Of a stretch of 48,132 bases of DNA, positions 1 to 9,097 are shown piece by piece (position 1 is the first letter of the stretch; each line of letters begins with the position of its first letter). The stretch comes from an uncultured Paracoccaceae bacterium (lineage in GTDB: Bacteria; Pseudomonadota; Alphaproteobacteria; Rhodobacterales; Rhodobacteraceae), in contig CALKOT010000097.1 in assembly GCA_938092015.1 (NCBI GenBank), forward strand, positions 1-48,132, in the 5' to 3' direction. A model generated the notes under the pieces. It did not search any database. It had not been told where the DNA came from and saw nothing but the letters and a program-made list of their open reading frames with translations. The translations under genes and the position numbers were made by a program.

Positions 1-95
1 TGTCCGCAAAGCGCCCGGCCGTGATCCATGTGAAAATCGACCCAAATGCGTTGAACACACTGCGCAAGGATTTGTTTGCTACGGAAGATGAGTGA
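1..95 (+). CDS. C-terminal end of a probable thiamine-diphosphate-dependent enzyme (partial)
   Basis: Only the last 30 codons are inside the window, in the frame whose codons start at position 3; the stop is TGA at 93-95. The tail contains PAVIHVKIDPNALNTLRKDL, which resembles the extreme C-terminus of acetolactate-synthase-like ThDP enzymes, where a strand ending in a D-P-x-A-L turn closes the third domain. That assignment is by resemblance of a short tail only, and the substrate cannot be inferred. The gene points toward the minus-strand operon, so transcription converges on the tRNA-Phe gene. Confidence 0.45.
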   Translation, partial: SAKRPAVIHVKIDPNALNTLRKDLFATEDE

Positions 96-192
96 GGTTG
101 CTCGATCAAGATAGGCTCTCGCCATCTCTGCGAAACGTCTGCCGCTTATCTGTCTGGCTGAACGTGGGACCGCGTTTTCGACGAAACACTAG

Positions 193-267
193 TGGTGCCC
201 GGGGGCGGAATTGAACCACCGACACGCGGATTTTCAATCCGCTGCTCTACCCCTGAGCTACCCGGGC
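193..267 (-). tRNA. tRNA-Phe (GAA)
   Basis: The reverse complement folds as a complete 75-nt cloverleaf: acceptor GCCCGGG/CCCGGGC, D arm GCTC/GAGC, anticodon stem GCGGA/TCCGC with loop TTGAAAA (anticodon GAA), T arm GGTGG/CCGCC with TTCAATT. The 3' CCA is encoded (193-195 on the plus strand). It lies just downstream of the yacG-containing operon on the same strand. Confidence 0.97.
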
Positions 268-331
268 ATCTCATCGTTTCGATGAAAGCTGGCGCGTTTT
301 AGGTCATGAATGAAAGGGTGTCCAGACGGAA

Positions 332-511
332 TCAGCGCTTTTCTAAATCCTGGATAGCGCGATCCAGTTCTTCTTCATCAGGGATGTCCTCAGACGGCAG
401 CGCATAGCCACCCGTCATCCATTTTCCGAGATCAATATCGGCGCAACGTTTTGAACAAAATGGACGATATGTTTCGACTGTGGTCTTCTTGCAGATTGGG
501 CAGTTAGCCAT
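332..511 (-). CDS. yacG: DNA gyrase inhibitor / zinc-binding protein YacG
   Basis: This 59-residue protein starts MANCPICKK and carries the zinc ribbon of the YacG family: C4-x2-C7 and, after a short linker, PFCSKRC with C19 and C23. The K-R-C-A-D-I-D-L-G-x-W segment that follows is the family signature. YacG binds GyrB and inhibits gyrase in E. coli. The C-terminus is acidic (PDEEELD). The ATG lies inside the end of the upstream RNase E/G gene; the 8-base overlap ATGGCTAA implies translational coupling. The gene is too short for many gene callers but is clear from its motifs and operon position. Confidence 0.93.
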   Translation of the reverse strand: MANCPICKKTTVETYRPFCSKRCADIDLGKWMTGGYALPSEDIPDEEELDRAIQDLEKR

Positions 512-1523
512 CCTTCAACACCTCAGTAAGAGGGCGGCGTTCCCGTTTGCGAAGTAGTTCGAAATGGCCGAGTGGCGTCCACCCGGCAAGCGTGGTCTGG
601 ATCGGGTCATCCTTCAGCGCCTTCCTTAGCGCAGCCTCAACGGCCTTGCGGTCATTTTTGCGCATCGGAGCAAAATCTACGGTGATCTGGCCGCCAAGAC
701 CTCGCAAACGGAGCTGCCGGGGAAGGTCTTTGCAAGCAGACAGATTCGCATTGGCGGCAGCGTTAGCTGAAATGTCAGCCCCAGTGTTCACATCGACAGC
801 AACCAGCGCTGTCGTCGGCTCAATTGACATCCAGCCCCCGCTTGGCAAGCGCGCTTTGGCGCCACGCGCTTCGTCAATTGCATCCCAGAGGCCGAGGCGA
901 TCAAACGCGCCCTCTTCGCGGATCACCTCATCCGGATCCCCCCATTCGCGCCACGCAAAAACCTCTGCGCCGGGCGCCTCCGCCAGTAAGCCGGGTGCGC
1001 CTTCTGCCATAACCGCTTCTTCAACGCGCATCAGGTCTGCGATATCTTCCGCAATGGTTTCATCATCGATGTCCCGTGCGGCTGAGCGGAGGATGACGCC
1101 ACCATCGCCAATCAAAGGCGCGGCGATAGCGGTAAGCCGCGCACTTTCTTCTGCATCTTTGATTGAGCGGGCTACGTTCACACCAGGGGCGTGCGGCGTC
1201 AGGATAGCGTAACGACCGCGATGAAGGCGGCGCGCGGTCATTGGCACGCCCTTTCCAGGTTCAGCCATGCCCGAGACCTGCGCAAGGACGAGATCGCCTT
1301 CTTTTACGTCCGCTGCGTCTCTCAGGAACCCTTTGCCATCGATCAACTTCACATGGGCCGCGCCCTGTTTGGGGATAACCCGGCGGACGCGAACCAAATG
1401 AATTTCTTCCATCTGCGGGGCGCCGTCGGATGGATCGACCAGCAAATCTTCCAACCGTCCATCAACGACTAGTGCGACTTTGGCTGGCGGGCCGGGCTCT
1501 ATCACGATCAAACGTTCGCTCAT
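504..1523 (-). CDS. Ribonuclease E/G family protein (short form)
   Basis: This 339-residue protein is an endoribonuclease of the RNase E/G family, expected to act in rRNA and mRNA processing. An S1-like segment lies near the N-terminus (about 40-90). The catalytic metal-site motifs are visible in the second half: [10 protein letters not shown] and [11 protein letters not shown], which correspond to the two aspartate-bearing loops of RNase E. It is much shorter than RNase E (about 900-1000) and RNase G (about 490), and it lacks the CPxCxG zinc-link after the catalytic core. The start ATG overlaps the maf stop by four bases (ATGA). The immediate downstream partner is the zinc protein YacG. A full-length rne is presumably elsewhere in the genome. 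Confidence 0.88.
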   Translation of the reverse strand: MSERLIVIEPGPPAKVALVVDGRLEDLLVDPSDGAPQMEEIHLVRVRRVIPKQGAAHVKLIDGKGFLRDAADVKEGDLVLAQVSGMAEPGKGVPMTARRLHRGRYAILTPHAPGVNVARSIKDAEESARLTAIAAPLIGDGGVILRSAARDIDDETIAEDIADLMRVEEAVMAEGAPGLLAEAPGAEVFAWREWGDPDEVIREEGAFDRLGLWDAIDEARGAKARLPSGGWMSIEPTTALVAVDVNTGADISANAAANANLSACKDLPRQLRLRGLGGQITVDFAPMRKNDRKAVEAALRKALKDDPIQTTLAGWTPLGHFELLRKRERRPLTEVLKDG

Positions 1524-2104
1524 GCCGCGTTCCCTTCCAAAGTTACCGGGTATCCGGCTGCGGTCAAAAGACCCACAGTTTCAGCCAACGGCAGGCCGAC
1601 GATGCCTGTGAAGGACCCAGATATCCACGGAATGAAGGCGCCGCCGATACCTTGAATTGCGTAACCGCCGGCCTTGCCTTGCCACTCACCAGAGCAGAGG
1701 TAGGCTGAGACATCTTCATCCGAAAGACGCTTGAATTTCACGTGGTTCACTACGTCTTTCTTCCACAGGCGATCGCCCAGTTTCATCGCAACCGCCGTAA
1801 TCACCCGGTGACGTCGGCCTGAAAGAAGGTAGAGGAAATCCGCCGCCTCAGCCGCGTCCTCTGGTTTTCCCAGAATGCGGCGGCCAGCGGCCACGGTCGT
1901 ATCGGCGCAGAGGACAAGATCGCCTGACCCAGCCTGAACCGCCGCCGCCTTTTCAACCGCCATGCGCATGCAATAGACGCGCGGAAGTTCCGCCTTAAGC
2001 GGTGTCTCATCAATATCCGGCGGGCGGATATCGTCAGGTGTAACGCCAATCTGGGCGAGAAGCTCACGCCGACGGGGTGAGCCTGAGCCTAGGATCAGCC
2101 GCAA
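1520..2104 (-). CDS. maf: Maf family nucleoside triphosphate pyrophosphatase
   Basis: This protein of 194 residues hydrolyses non-canonical or methylated NTPs (or dTTP/UTP) to the monophosphates, a housecleaning role linked to septum control in some bacteria. The N-terminal [12 protein letters not shown] is the family's nucleotide-binding signature, followed by [16 protein letters not shown] and later [10 protein letters not shown]. The start is a TTG at 2104: it places the SGSPRR motif at the usual distance from the N-terminus and no in-frame ATG or GTG is available. It sits four bases after infA and overlaps the RNase E/G gene by four bases. Confidence 0.93.
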   Translation of the reverse strand: MRLILGSGSPRRRELLAQIGVTPDDIRPPDIDETPLKAELPRVYCMRMAVEKAAAVQAGSGDLVLCADTTVAAGRRILGKPEDAAEAADFLYLLSGRRHRVITAVAMKLGDRLWKKDVVNHVKFKRLSDEDVSAYLCSGEWQGKAGGYAIQGIGGAFIPWISGSFTGIVGLPLAETVGLLTAAGYPVTLEGNAA

Positions 2105-2108
2105 CGGC

Positions 2109-2327
2109 TTATTTAAAGCGATAGGTGATGCGGCCTTTGGTCAGGTCATAAGGCGTCATTTCAACTTGCACCTTGTCACCTGCCAACACGCGGATGCGGT
2201 TCTTGCGCATCTTGCCAGCTGTATGGGCGATGATTTCATGGCCGTTCTCGAGCTCTACCCGGAATGTCGCGTTGGGCAAAAGCTCGGTCACGACGCCGGG
2301 GAATTCGAGAGTTTCTTCCTTGGCCAT
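2109..2327 (-). CDS. infA: Translation initiation factor IF-1
   Basis: The 72-residue product begins [13 protein letters not shown] and consists of the single S1/OB fold of IF-1 ([15 protein letters not shown] and [10 protein letters not shown] at the end). IF-1 binds the ribosomal A site with IF-2 and IF-3 during initiation. A longer reading from 2357 is possible, but ATG 2327 gives the exact family length and has a GGAGA Shine-Dalgarno just upstream. It lies between the phosphatase gene and maf, the usual place in Rhodobacterales. Confidence 0.98.
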   Translation of the reverse strand: MAKEETLEFPGVVTELLPNATFRVELENGHEIIAHTAGKMRKNRIRVLAGDKVQVEMTPYDLTKGRITYRFK

Positions 2328-2461
2328 GCCGTCTCCGTATCTGTTTGTCGCCCGCAATCAGCGCGAGCGCGCGGAAAATGGCGCTTTAGGGGGAAAATTG
2401 CAAGGCATGCCTTGGCCCTCTCCGCCATGTGGTGCACGATTGCCTGCAGAGCGAGAGTTTC

Positions 2462-2917
2462 TTAGTCTTTCTCGCCCCCAAACCGGGCGATCAGGCGGGC
2501 TTTTAACTGATCACGGCACTGGCGATACGCCTCAAGCTTGCGCTCACGCGTCTCACCAAGTCCGGTGGGATCCAACGTAGGCCAGTATTCCACTTCCAGC
2601 GCAAAATCGCGGGTGTATTCCAGCGCACGACGTTGGGCGGCAGGACTAAGAGCGATGATTAAATCGTAGCTGTCGATATCTTCGCCGCTTTCCTCAATCT
2701 CATCAAAGGACTTTGAATTGTGGTTTGAGATATCGACACCCAGTTCTGCGCAGACAGCGATGGAAAACCCGTCGATGTCCATCTCGCTATGAATGCCTGC
2801 TGACTGCAGAAAGACGCGCGTTCCCAAAAGGGATTTCGACAAGCCTTCTGCCATCGGCGAACGCACAGCATTGTGGTCGCAGCAAAACAGCACCGATCCT
2901 GGAAGGTTCGGCGCCAA
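2462..2917 (-). CDS. Low-molecular-weight protein phosphatase / arsenate-reductase-like protein
   Basis: A 151-residue protein with the LMW phosphatase P-loop near the N-terminus: VLFCCDHNAVRSPMAEG, a C-x5-R loop followed by the typical SPMAE helix start. A conserved aspartate acid is expected in the later DPTGLGETRE stretch. Family members dephosphorylate phosphotyrosine or reduce arsenate; which applies here is not visible. The start is probably TTG at 2917, with AAGGG at the end of the preceding gene as ribosome-binding site and a gap of four bases. Its position between UPF0262 and infA is a conserved operon arrangement. Confidence 0.85.
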   Translation of the reverse strand: MAPNLPGSVLFCCDHNAVRSPMAEGLSKSLLGTRVFLQSAGIHSEMDIDGFSIAVCAELGVDISNHNSKSFDEIEESGEDIDSYDLIIALSPAAQRRALEYTRDFALEVEYWPTLDPTGLGETRERKLEAYRQCRDQLKARLIARFGGEKD

Positions 2918-2921
2918 TGCG

Positions 2922-3398
2922 TCAGCCCTTGAAGTGGAGAACGCAGATCAACGTGAAAAGGCGGCGAGAGGTCAAATCATCTATCTCAACTTTGCCTTCA
3001 AGCCGCTCCTTCAGCACCCGCGCACCTTCATTGTGAACACCTCTGCGGCCCATATCGATCGCTTCGATCTGGCTGGGCGGTAAGGTTTTCACAGCCGTGA
3101 AATAGCTTTCGCAAATTGCAAAATAGTCGCGAATAATCTGGCGGAAGGGCGAAAGCGAAAGGTGGAACTCACCGGCAGGATCATCCGTCTTCGTTTTCAC
3201 ATCGAAAACCAGACGCCGATCACGAACGGCAAGGTTCAGCTTGTATGGTCCTGGCGCCTCAGACTTTTCCAATGCGAATGCGTTCTCTTCCAGCAGATCA
3301 AAGATCGCAACTTTGCGTTCCTGATCCACTTCTGGCGTCGGCGCGGCAAGTCCAGCTTCGTCGAGATTAATCTCAATCAGATGGTTCAAACTAGTCAT
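2922..3398 (-). CDS. UPF0262 family protein
   Basis: This protein of about 158 residues matches the alphaproteobacterial UPF0262 family of unknown function. Recognisable segments are the N-terminal HLIEINLDE, the central FHLSLSPFRQIIRDYF and the AIDMGRRGVHNEGA block. No catalytic motif or membrane segment is visible. ATG 3398 is preferred over an upstream start at 3410 because it creates the 8-base coupling overlap ATGACTAG with the hisD stop. The constant partnership with hisD is known from alphaproteobacterial genomes, but its meaning is not. Confidence 0.88.
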   Translation of the reverse strand: MTSLNHLIEINLDEAGLAAPTPEVDQERKVAIFDLLEENAFALEKSEAPGPYKLNLAVRDRRLVFDVKTKTDDPAGEFHLSLSPFRQIIRDYFAICESYFTAVKTLPPSQIEAIDMGRRGVHNEGARVLKERLEGKVEIDDLTSRRLFTLICVLHFKG

Positions 3399-4704
3399 CG
3401 GTTGTCTCATTCATCGCATCAAGGCGGCTACGAACGGAAAGACCATGCGCCTCCAGGCTTTCAGCCTTGGCCAGAGTTTCCGCCGCCGGGCCGATGGCTG
3501 CAAGTGCGCCGGGGGTCATTTTGGCGATTGTCGTGCGTTTCATGAAATCGAGCACCGACAGACCGGACGAGAACCGGGCGGAACGCGCGGTAGGAAGCAC
3601 ATGGTTGGGGCCGCCAATATAATCGCCAATCGCCTCAGGCGTATGTGCGCCCATAAAGATCGCGCCCGCATGGCGGATCTTAAGGCTAAGCGCTTCGGGG
3701 TCAGCGACGCATAGTTCCAGATGTTCCGGTGCGACGCGGTTGGACAGTTCAGCCGCATGGTCCAGATCGCGGGCGACAATCAGTGCGCCGTAGTCACGCC
3801 AGCTTGGCCCCGCGATGGCGCGGCGTTCAAGCGTTTCAAGACGGACTTCGACCGCGGCGGCGACAGCCTCAGCGAATGCCGGATCGGTGGTGATCAGGAT
3901 CGATTGGGCGCTTTCGTCATGTTCAGCCTGGCTCATCAGATCAAGCGCGATCCAGTCAGGATCATTGTCACTATCTGCGATCACCAGAATTTCTGATGGG
4001 CCCGCGATCATGTCGATGCCGACCTGCCCGAACACCCGCCGCTTCGCTGCCGCGACAAAGGCATTGCCTGGCCCTGTGATTTTATCGACTGGCTTGATCG
4101 ACCCCGCGCCGTAAGCCAATGCTGCAACTGCCTGTGCGCCACCAATCCTGTAGATTGCATCCACACCAGACAAGCGGGCGGCCAGTAGCACCAAGGGGTT
4201 CACTTTGTCGTCGGGCGTCGGCGCTGCGATCACCAACCTCTCAACGCCCGCAACTTTCGCGGGGATGGCGTTCATTAGGACAGATGAAGGGTAAGACGCC
4301 AAACCACCCGGCACATACAGCCCGGCGCTATCAACAGGCCCCCAACGCCAGCCCAGTGTCGCGCCAGCAGGATCAATCCAGCTTTCATCCTGTGGCAATT
4401 GGCGTGCATGATAGGCGATGATGCGCTCTGCAGCCAATTCCAAAGCAGCGCGCTGTTCTGGCGTCACCTCCGCGATAGCGGCTTCGATTTCGGCCTCAGT
4501 AATCGCCAACCGGTCTTCGGTCAGATCAAACCGGTCGAATTTCGAAGTCAGCTCGCAGACGGCTTGAACACCACGGGCGCGCACATCGGCAATGATGCCA
4601 GCGACCACTTGATCGACGTTTTCATCAGCCTCGCGCTTTTGCAGCAGAAGTTCTTGAAAACCAGCTTCAAATTCGGGGTCGTCATATGACAGGCGCGTAG
4701 GCAT
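3391..4704 (-). CDS. hisD: Histidinol dehydrogenase
   Basis: This 437-residue enzyme oxidises L-histidinol to L-histidine in two NAD-dependent steps, the end of histidine biosynthesis. Family signatures are all present: TGPGNAFVAAAKRRVFG, AGPSEILVIAD, SQAEHDESAQS (zinc and catalytic residues) and the C-terminal HVLPTARSARFSSGLSV. The length is normal. The gene is read together with murA and DUF2948 upstream and UPF0262 downstream. No frameshift or missing motif is seen. Confidence 0.98.
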   Translation of the reverse strand: MPTRLSYDDPEFEAGFQELLLQKREADENVDQVVAGIIADVRARGVQAVCELTSKFDRFDLTEDRLAITEAEIEAAIAEVTPEQRAALELAAERIIAYHARQLPQDESWIDPAGATLGWRWGPVDSAGLYVPGGLASYPSSVLMNAIPAKVAGVERLVIAAPTPDDKVNPLVLLAARLSGVDAIYRIGGAQAVAALAYGAGSIKPVDKITGPGNAFVAAAKRRVFGQVGIDMIAGPSEILVIADSDNDPDWIALDLMSQAEHDESAQSILITTDPAFAEAVAAAVEVRLETLERRAIAGPSWRDYGALIVARDLDHAAELSNRVAPEHLELCVADPEALSLKIRHAGAIFMGAHTPEAIGDYIGGPNHVLPTARSARFSSGLSVLDFMKRTTIAKMTPGALAAIGPAAETLAKAESLEAHGLSVRSRLDAMNETTDD

Positions 4705-4784
4705 GGATCATCACCAGCATTCCAAAGATAAGCTGGTTTAGGCGGCAGGCCAAATCAGTTCAACGGGCCAATGCCGCGCAGCAA

Positions 4785-5249
4785 TCAGTGAATAGGCTTA
4801 CCACCAGCCGCCCAAGGCTGGGTGAGATCGGCCAGCGCGACGTTCAGGCATTCAACTTTAAACTCAAACATCGTGTCGCCGGAACACGCTACCCGCAACA
4901 CGCCAGCGCCATCTTCGCCAGCCTCGAATTCAGCGCTGAGTGTATTGAACACCTGTTCCTTGTTCTGGTTATCAACGCCGCGCGTACGCACCGCCAGCAC
5001 GTCATCAAGGGTAAGAGCTGTCGCGACCCGCTCATATTCGCGCTTTTGCGCGTCAGCCCAGTCTACGGCTTCCCACCGAAACCGGTAGAGGAGGAATGAA
5101 AACCGGCGTCGACGGGGCATCCAGTTAACGCGCCCCATCTTGCAAACGGCGTCCTGCAAAAGGGCGGAAATAACCGAAAGATCCTTAGGTGTTTCTGCTG
5201 TCAGCCGAAGGGGTTGATCAACACCGTCCTCAAAACTCGCATCCACCAT
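4785..5249 (-). CDS. DUF2948 family protein
   Basis: This 154-residue protein belongs to the DUF2948 family typical of alphaproteobacteria. Characteristic segments are LRLTAETPKDLSVISALLQD near the N-terminus, WMPRRRRFSFLLYRFRWE and the C-terminal FEFKVECLNVALADLTQPW. The function is unknown; no membrane segment or signal is present. It begins two bases after the murA stop, so it is co-translated with it, and an 80-base gap separates it from hisD. Confidence 0.9.
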   Translation of the reverse strand: MVDASFEDGVDQPLRLTAETPKDLSVISALLQDAVCKMGRVNWMPRRRRFSFLLYRFRWEAVDWADAQKREYERVATALTLDDVLAVRTRGVDNQNKEQVFNTLSAEFEAGEDGAGVLRVACSGDTMFEFKVECLNVALADLTQPWAAGGKPIH

Positions 5250-5251
5250 GT

Positions 5252-6517
5252 CTATTCGCTGACCCGTTCAATGTTTGCGCCACAAGCCGACAGTTTTTTT
5301 TCAACCCGCTCGTAGCCACGATCCAAATGATAGACCCTATTCACGATGGTTTCGCCTTGCGCTGCAAGCCCTGCTAGCACCAAAGACGCAGATGCGCGCA
5401 AGTCTGACGCCATAACAGGCGCACCGCGTAGTTCAGACACGCCATCCACCACTGCGGTGGAGCCGTCGATGTCGATCTTTGCGCCCATGCGAATCAGCTC
5501 TGGCACATGCATAAATCGGTTTTCGAATATCTTTTCGGCAACAGTGCTGCGCCCTTCGGCAAGGGTAAGCAACGTCATCAGCTGCGCCTGAAGGTCCGTG
5601 GGGAAGCCGGGAAAGGGCTCTGTCTCAAAATCCACTGCACGGACCGCGCCATTCTTGCGGCGTACGCGCAGGCCGCCATCAACGTCTGCAACTTCCACAT
5701 CCGCCGCCTCAAGTTTGTCCGCAAAAGATGAGATGAGAGAACGTTCTGCGCCTTCAAAGACCACTTCACCGCCTGCGATGGCGGGGGCGATCATGTAGGT
5801 GCCTAACTCAATCCGGTCAGCAACGACCCGGTGCGTCGCCCCACCAAGACGATCAACGCCTTCAATCGTCAGTGTGGACGTGCCTTCGCCTTCTATCTGC
5901 GCGCCCATCGCCCTAAGGCAACGAGCAAGGTCGACAATCTCAGGCTCACGTGCGGCGTTCTTCAGAACAGTCGTTCCTTTTGCCAGCGTCGCCGCCATCA
6001 ACAGGTTCTCTGTCGCGCCGACGGACACCATTGGGAATTCAAACACCGCCCCCTTCAGTCCGCCTGGCGCATTTGCGTCGACATAGCCGTCACGAAGGTC
6101 CAGGACAGCACCCATCGCCTCCAACCCCCTGAGGTGCAGATCGACAGGCCGGGCGCCAATGGCGCAACCACCGGGCAACGACACAACCCCCCTACCCTCA
6201 CGCGCCAAAAGCGGGCCAAGGACGAGGATAGACGCACGCATTTTGCGTACAATATCGTAGTGAGCGAGATGGTTCGAAATAGTCTGCGTGCCCAGCGCGA
6301 GGACACGGCCTTCCTGCAGGGACGCGATTTCGCATCCAAGCGAAGACAGAAGTTCCTTCATTGTGTGAATGTCCGCCAGCCGTGGCGCGTTGGTCAGCGT
6401 CAACGGCTCATCCGTCAAAAGGGCGGCGGGCATCAATGTCAGGCAGGCGTTCTTTGCGCCGCTGATCGGGATGCGGCCTTTCAGGGCTGCGCCCCCAGTG
6501 ACGATGATCTTATCCAT
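5252..6517 (-). CDS. murA: UDP-N-acetylglucosamine 1-carboxyvinyltransferase MurA
   Basis: This 421-residue cytoplasmic enzyme transfers enolpyruvate from PEP to UDP-GlcNAc, the first committed step of peptidoglycan synthesis and the target of fosfomycin. Lys22 in SGAKNACL and the catalytic cysteine at residue 118 in [12 protein letters not shown] are present, so the enzyme is predicted to be fosfomycin-sensitive at that residue. The inside-out barrel repeats continue to a normal C-terminus ([10 protein letters not shown]). It leads the DUF2948-hisD operon. Confidence 0.98.
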   Translation of the reverse strand: MDKIIVTGGAALKGRIPISGAKNACLTLMPAALLTDEPLTLTNAPRLADIHTMKELLSSLGCEIASLQEGRVLALGTQTISNHLAHYDIVRKMRASILVLGPLLAREGRGVVSLPGGCAIGARPVDLHLRGLEAMGAVLDLRDGYVDANAPGGLKGAVFEFPMVSVGATENLLMAATLAKGTTVLKNAAREPEIVDLARCLRAMGAQIEGEGTSTLTIEGVDRLGGATHRVVADRIELGTYMIAPAIAGGEVVFEGAERSLISSFADKLEAADVEVADVDGGLRVRRKNGAVRAVDFETEPFPGFPTDLQAQLMTLLTLAEGRSTVAEKIFENRFMHVPELIRMGAKIDIDGSTAVVDGVSELRGAPVMASDLRASASLVLAGLAAQGETIVNRVYHLDRGYERVEKKLSACGANIERVSE

Positions 6518-6546
6518 GCTGCTCGCTCCTTCGGCGTTTAGTTTGG

Positions 6547-6747
6547 CTACGCCTTGTCGTCATCTTTGGGGCTGGGTTGTGACCCGTTCTCTGACAGATC
6601 GCCGCCTTTGTGCAGAACTGTATCACGCCGCTTTGGATCGCGGCCTGAAAGATCATCGCGCCCCCGTTGCTGACCTTTGCGCCTGCGCAAATTTGCTCGC
6701 AGCGCTGCCGCCAGCCGTTCCGCTTTCCCGCCATCATCCTGACTCAT
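6547..6747 (-). CDS. Small basic hypothetical protein upstream of murA
   Basis: The reading frame encodes 66 residues starting [20 protein letters not shown]. It has a short amphipathic helix, then an arginine/lysine-rich stretch ([11 protein letters not shown]) and a polar tail. There is no signal or membrane segment. Similar small basic proteins are annotated upstream of murA in related genomes (recollection, not checked). It ends 29 bases before murA on the same strand. I do not recognise a function; a nucleic-acid contact is only suggested by charge. Confidence 0.6.
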   Translation of the reverse strand: MSQDDGGKAERLAAALRANLRRRKGQQRGRDDLSGRDPKRRDTVLHKGGDLSENGSQPSPKDDDKA

Positions 6748-6917
6748 GGCGCGTCTTTACCCGCCCAGATATGCCAGGTCCAGCAAAGCTGCCGCATCAA
6801 GTCGGCTTTCGCAGCCGGAAGTCGCAATGGCCGCAGACATTTTCATCGAAAGGTCGCGGATTTCCTATGTCAGAGGGCTTGCATTTTCCGCGCCAATGCC
6901 CGAAACACCGCCGCGAT

Positions 6918-6992
6918 GCTGCCGTGGCTCAGGGGTAGAGCACCCCCTTGGTAAGGGGGAGGTCGAGAGTTCGAATCTCTCCGGCAGCACCA
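6918..6992 (+). tRNA. tRNA-Thr (GGT)
   Basis: A complete 75-nt cloverleaf: acceptor GCTGCCG/CGGCAGC, D arm GCTC/GAGC, anticodon stem CCCCC/GGGGG with loop TTGGTAA (anticodon GGT), T arm GAGAG/CTCTC with TTCGAAT, encoded CCA. It is followed at once by a hairpin and then by mobile-element debris, so its 3' side may have been an insertion target. Confidence 0.97.
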
Positions 6993-6994
6993 TT

Positions 6995-7018
6995 GACATT
7001 CCTCTAGGACGGAATGTC
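6995..7018 (+). terminator. Hairpin directly after tRNA-Thr
   Basis: GACATTCC and GGAATGTC form a perfect 8-bp stem around an 8-base loop, starting three bases after the tRNA CCA end. There is no clear T run after it (GCCCCTAAAC), so it may be a weak terminator or a 3'-processing signal. Confidence 0.5.
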
Positions 7019-7339
7019 GCCCCTAAACTCCTAATATTGTTAGATGCACGGTGATCCCTGCGAATTGGCATTTTCGACGGCTCTGGACGATTTCTGGACA
7101 AGGGGTCTGGTCATGTGGGGCTTGCATCTGAAGCAAAATGGACGCATGTGGCATTGTCATAGCGCCGCGTGGCCATTGGCCTTATCATTCGATTTGCAGC
7201 GACGGATGCGGCTGCTTCGCATGTTCCGATCAAGCCATCCATCGTTCGCCTTTGACCGATAGGCCGTGTCTGCCCAGACATCACTGGCTGTGTTACCGGG
7301 CTGGATGACGTGACGCATCCTACCGTCTCCATGCGCGGC

Positions 7340-7729
7340 GGAAGTGAAGGCGCACCCACACCATTTTCACGGACAATGGCAAGGAATTCACCGACCGGCC
7401 CTTTGGTCTCGGTCAACGCCCACAGAGTGTTCGCCATGAGTTCCACAGGCACTGCGCGGATCTGGACATCGAGCACCGTCTGCCCCCACTGAGATCACCC
7501 CAAACCAAAGGCTTGATCGAACGCTTCAATGCTCGCATGGAAGACTCTCTGCAAGACCCCAGCTTCAGGTCAGACAAGGACATGGAAATCACCCTCAATC
7601 TCCACGTCTTGCTTGGCAACCAGCGAACCTAGAACAGCAGATCCCCCTTGCAGGCGGGCAAAGGCTGACGCAAACTAAACCCCCAACTGCTCAAGAAACT
7701 GTCATAAAATCTTCCGGGATGTGACACTT
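7340..7729 (+). mobile_element. Remnant of an IS481-type transposase (C-terminal half and right end)
   Basis: From about 7365 the plus strand reads HTIFTDNGKEFTDRPFGL, then CADLDIEHRL, SPQTKGLIERFNARMED and a TAG at 7630. This is the DDE integrase core tail of IS481-family transposases, with the TDNGKEFT aspartate and the PQTxGxIERFN block. Upstream, the frame is lost at 'gcggaagtgaaggcg', and the N-terminal HTH half is missing. The sequence AAACTGTCATAAAATCTTCC GGGATGTGACA near 7699-7729 resembles the inverted-repeat end of such elements; no matching left end is seen. The element is dead. Confidence 0.7.
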
Positions 7730-7818
7730 GGCGTCAGGGGACAGCCAAGCCAAGCAGTCCAACTAATTCAAGACGAGATCAACGAAGACAAAATGCAGTC
7801 TATTTTAGTCACGCGACT

Positions 7819-9009
7819 ATGGCTTTGAAGCTATTATTTGGCCAACTATTCCTCTTGATGAGTGTTTTGCTTGTATTAGATTTTCTCGCCTATTTTTTTA
7901 CTCCAAATTGGATCGTCTGGCAGTTCCACCACTATCGGCGGGCGGATACATACATCGGAAAGCCGCCTTCCTATCCGCAGGGTTACAAAGAAAACCACGT
8001 TGATCGAGGGTTCGATGTCGGCGCAAACCGCGAAGCGATTCACCAACTGCCGGAAATCAACTACCCGATCCATTCAAATGCTATGGGTTGTTTTGATCGG
8101 CAGTGGGCAGAGGTCCCCGAAACGTATGTATATTTCGCGGGCGATAGTTTCACATGGGGGTTCACATCGTTCGGAGAGAGGTTCGGCGATCGGTTCGAGG
8201 ATATTACCGGCATCGCGTCGCTCAAGTGTGGCGTGTCATCGACCTCGACGCTTCATCAGCTCGATAAGTTTCTTGAATTGGCTGAACGGGTCGGCCATTT
8301 ACGTGGGACAGTAATCCTGACGTTTTTCGAAGATGATGTAGTCGGGGATTATCTGTACCCAAACAATGCCGTCATGGATGGTTGGTTGGTTCACACACGT
8401 TACTTCGATTCCGACGGCGCGCCCATAGAGGTCGATAGCCAATGGGTTGAAGACAAGTTACATGCTGCCTTGAAAGAGCAGCCGCTGGCGGAATCCTGCG
8501 ACAGTTCGATCTCTATCCTGCTGCAGTGTTATTCGCTGTCCGCCAACATCCTCAATCGTATACGCCATACCCTGACAGGTCCGGGCAAAGGCGCCTCAGA
8601 GCACTCGGTACGATCAATCGATTATCGCGGCCAGAAGATCTACCACAATGACCCAACAAGCCAACGATCGCCATCAACTCAGGTGTTTCCATATCTCGAT
8701 CAAAGGTGCGCAAAGCGGAACCAGAAAGCTTTACGCACATGGCGCCTACATGCGTCCGAGCACGGGTATAATTTGGTTGTCGTTCTGCTTTCACCGCCTC
8801 ATGTGCTTTCATTTGATGGCGCATATTACCAGGAAGTTGTCGGATTTCTTGAGAAGCAGGGGATCGAGACGATAAACCTGTTGCCGGAATTCCGCCAACG
8901 TGAGCTTCAAAGACATCAATTGTACTGGCGCTGCGACGGCCATCTTTCACCCGCAGGACACTCTGTCGTTGGCGACATTCTGATTGACTGGTACGGCGCT
9001 GTCAGATGA
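7819..9009 (+). CDS. Membrane-anchored SGNH/GDSL-type hydrolase or O-acyltransferase-like protein
   Basis: This 396-residue protein has an N-terminal hydrophobic helix (about 5-27) and then a periplasm-facing SGNH fold. Block I is FAGDSFTWG with the nucleophile Ser110; the C-terminal DGHLSPAGH near 373-381 carries the Asp-x-x-His pair expected for the rest of the triad (AlgX/AlgJ-like arrangement). Such proteins add or remove acyl groups on exopolysaccharide or cell-wall sugars. No polysaccharide genes are next to it. It stands alone between an IS481 relic and a cyclase relic, with no obvious Shine-Dalgarno before ATG 7819. Codon use appears more AT-leaning than the flanking operons, so acquisition by transfer is likely (inference). 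Confidence 0.7.
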   Translation: MALKLLFGQLFLLMSVLLVLDFLAYFFTPNWIVWQFHHYRRADTYIGKPPSYPQGYKENHVDRGFDVGANREAIHQLPEINYPIHSNAMGCFDRQWAEVPETYVYFAGDSFTWGFTSFGERFGDRFEDITGIASLKCGVSSTSTLHQLDKFLELAERVGHLRGTVILTFFEDDVVGDYLYPNNAVMDGWLVHTRYFDSDGAPIEVDSQWVEDKLHAALKEQPLAESCDSSISILLQCYSLSANILNRIRHTLTGPGKGASEHSVRSIDYRGQKIYHNDPTSQRSPSTQVFPYLDQRCAKRNQKALRTWRLHASEHGYNLVVVLLSPPHVLSFDGAYYQEVVGFLEKQGIETINLLPEFRQRELQRHQLYWRCDGHLSPAGHSVVGDILIDWYGAVR

Positions 9010-9097
9010 GATCATCGGTATCATCGCACAGCACACTGATGGCGTGCCACTGTATGTCGAGGAACTGACCAAGACGATCTTGGATTCCGGTCGTTGA
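9008..9097 (+). pseudogene. Fragment of an adenylate-cyclase/AAA ATPase (tomato-type) regulator
   Basis: Overlapping the SGNH stop, the plus strand reads IIGIIAQHTDGVPLYVEELT and a few more residues to a TGA at 9095-9097. The R/HTDGVPLxVEELTKT block is characteristic of the ATPase part of large class III cyclase-ATPase-TPR fusion proteins. Only about 29 codons survive, with neither the cyclase domain nor the C-terminal repeats. It marks a deletion joint just after the SGNH gene. The 146 bases from 9098 to 9243 hold nothing I can identify. Confidence 0.6.

Noticed and set aside
5831-6541. A 236-codon plus-strand frame opposite murA
   Set aside because: Shadow of murA; no domain and no upstream signal.
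6918-7100. Phage or island attachment site in tRNA-Thr
   Set aside because: No second copy of the tRNA 3' end and no integrase gene are in the window; only IS relics follow.
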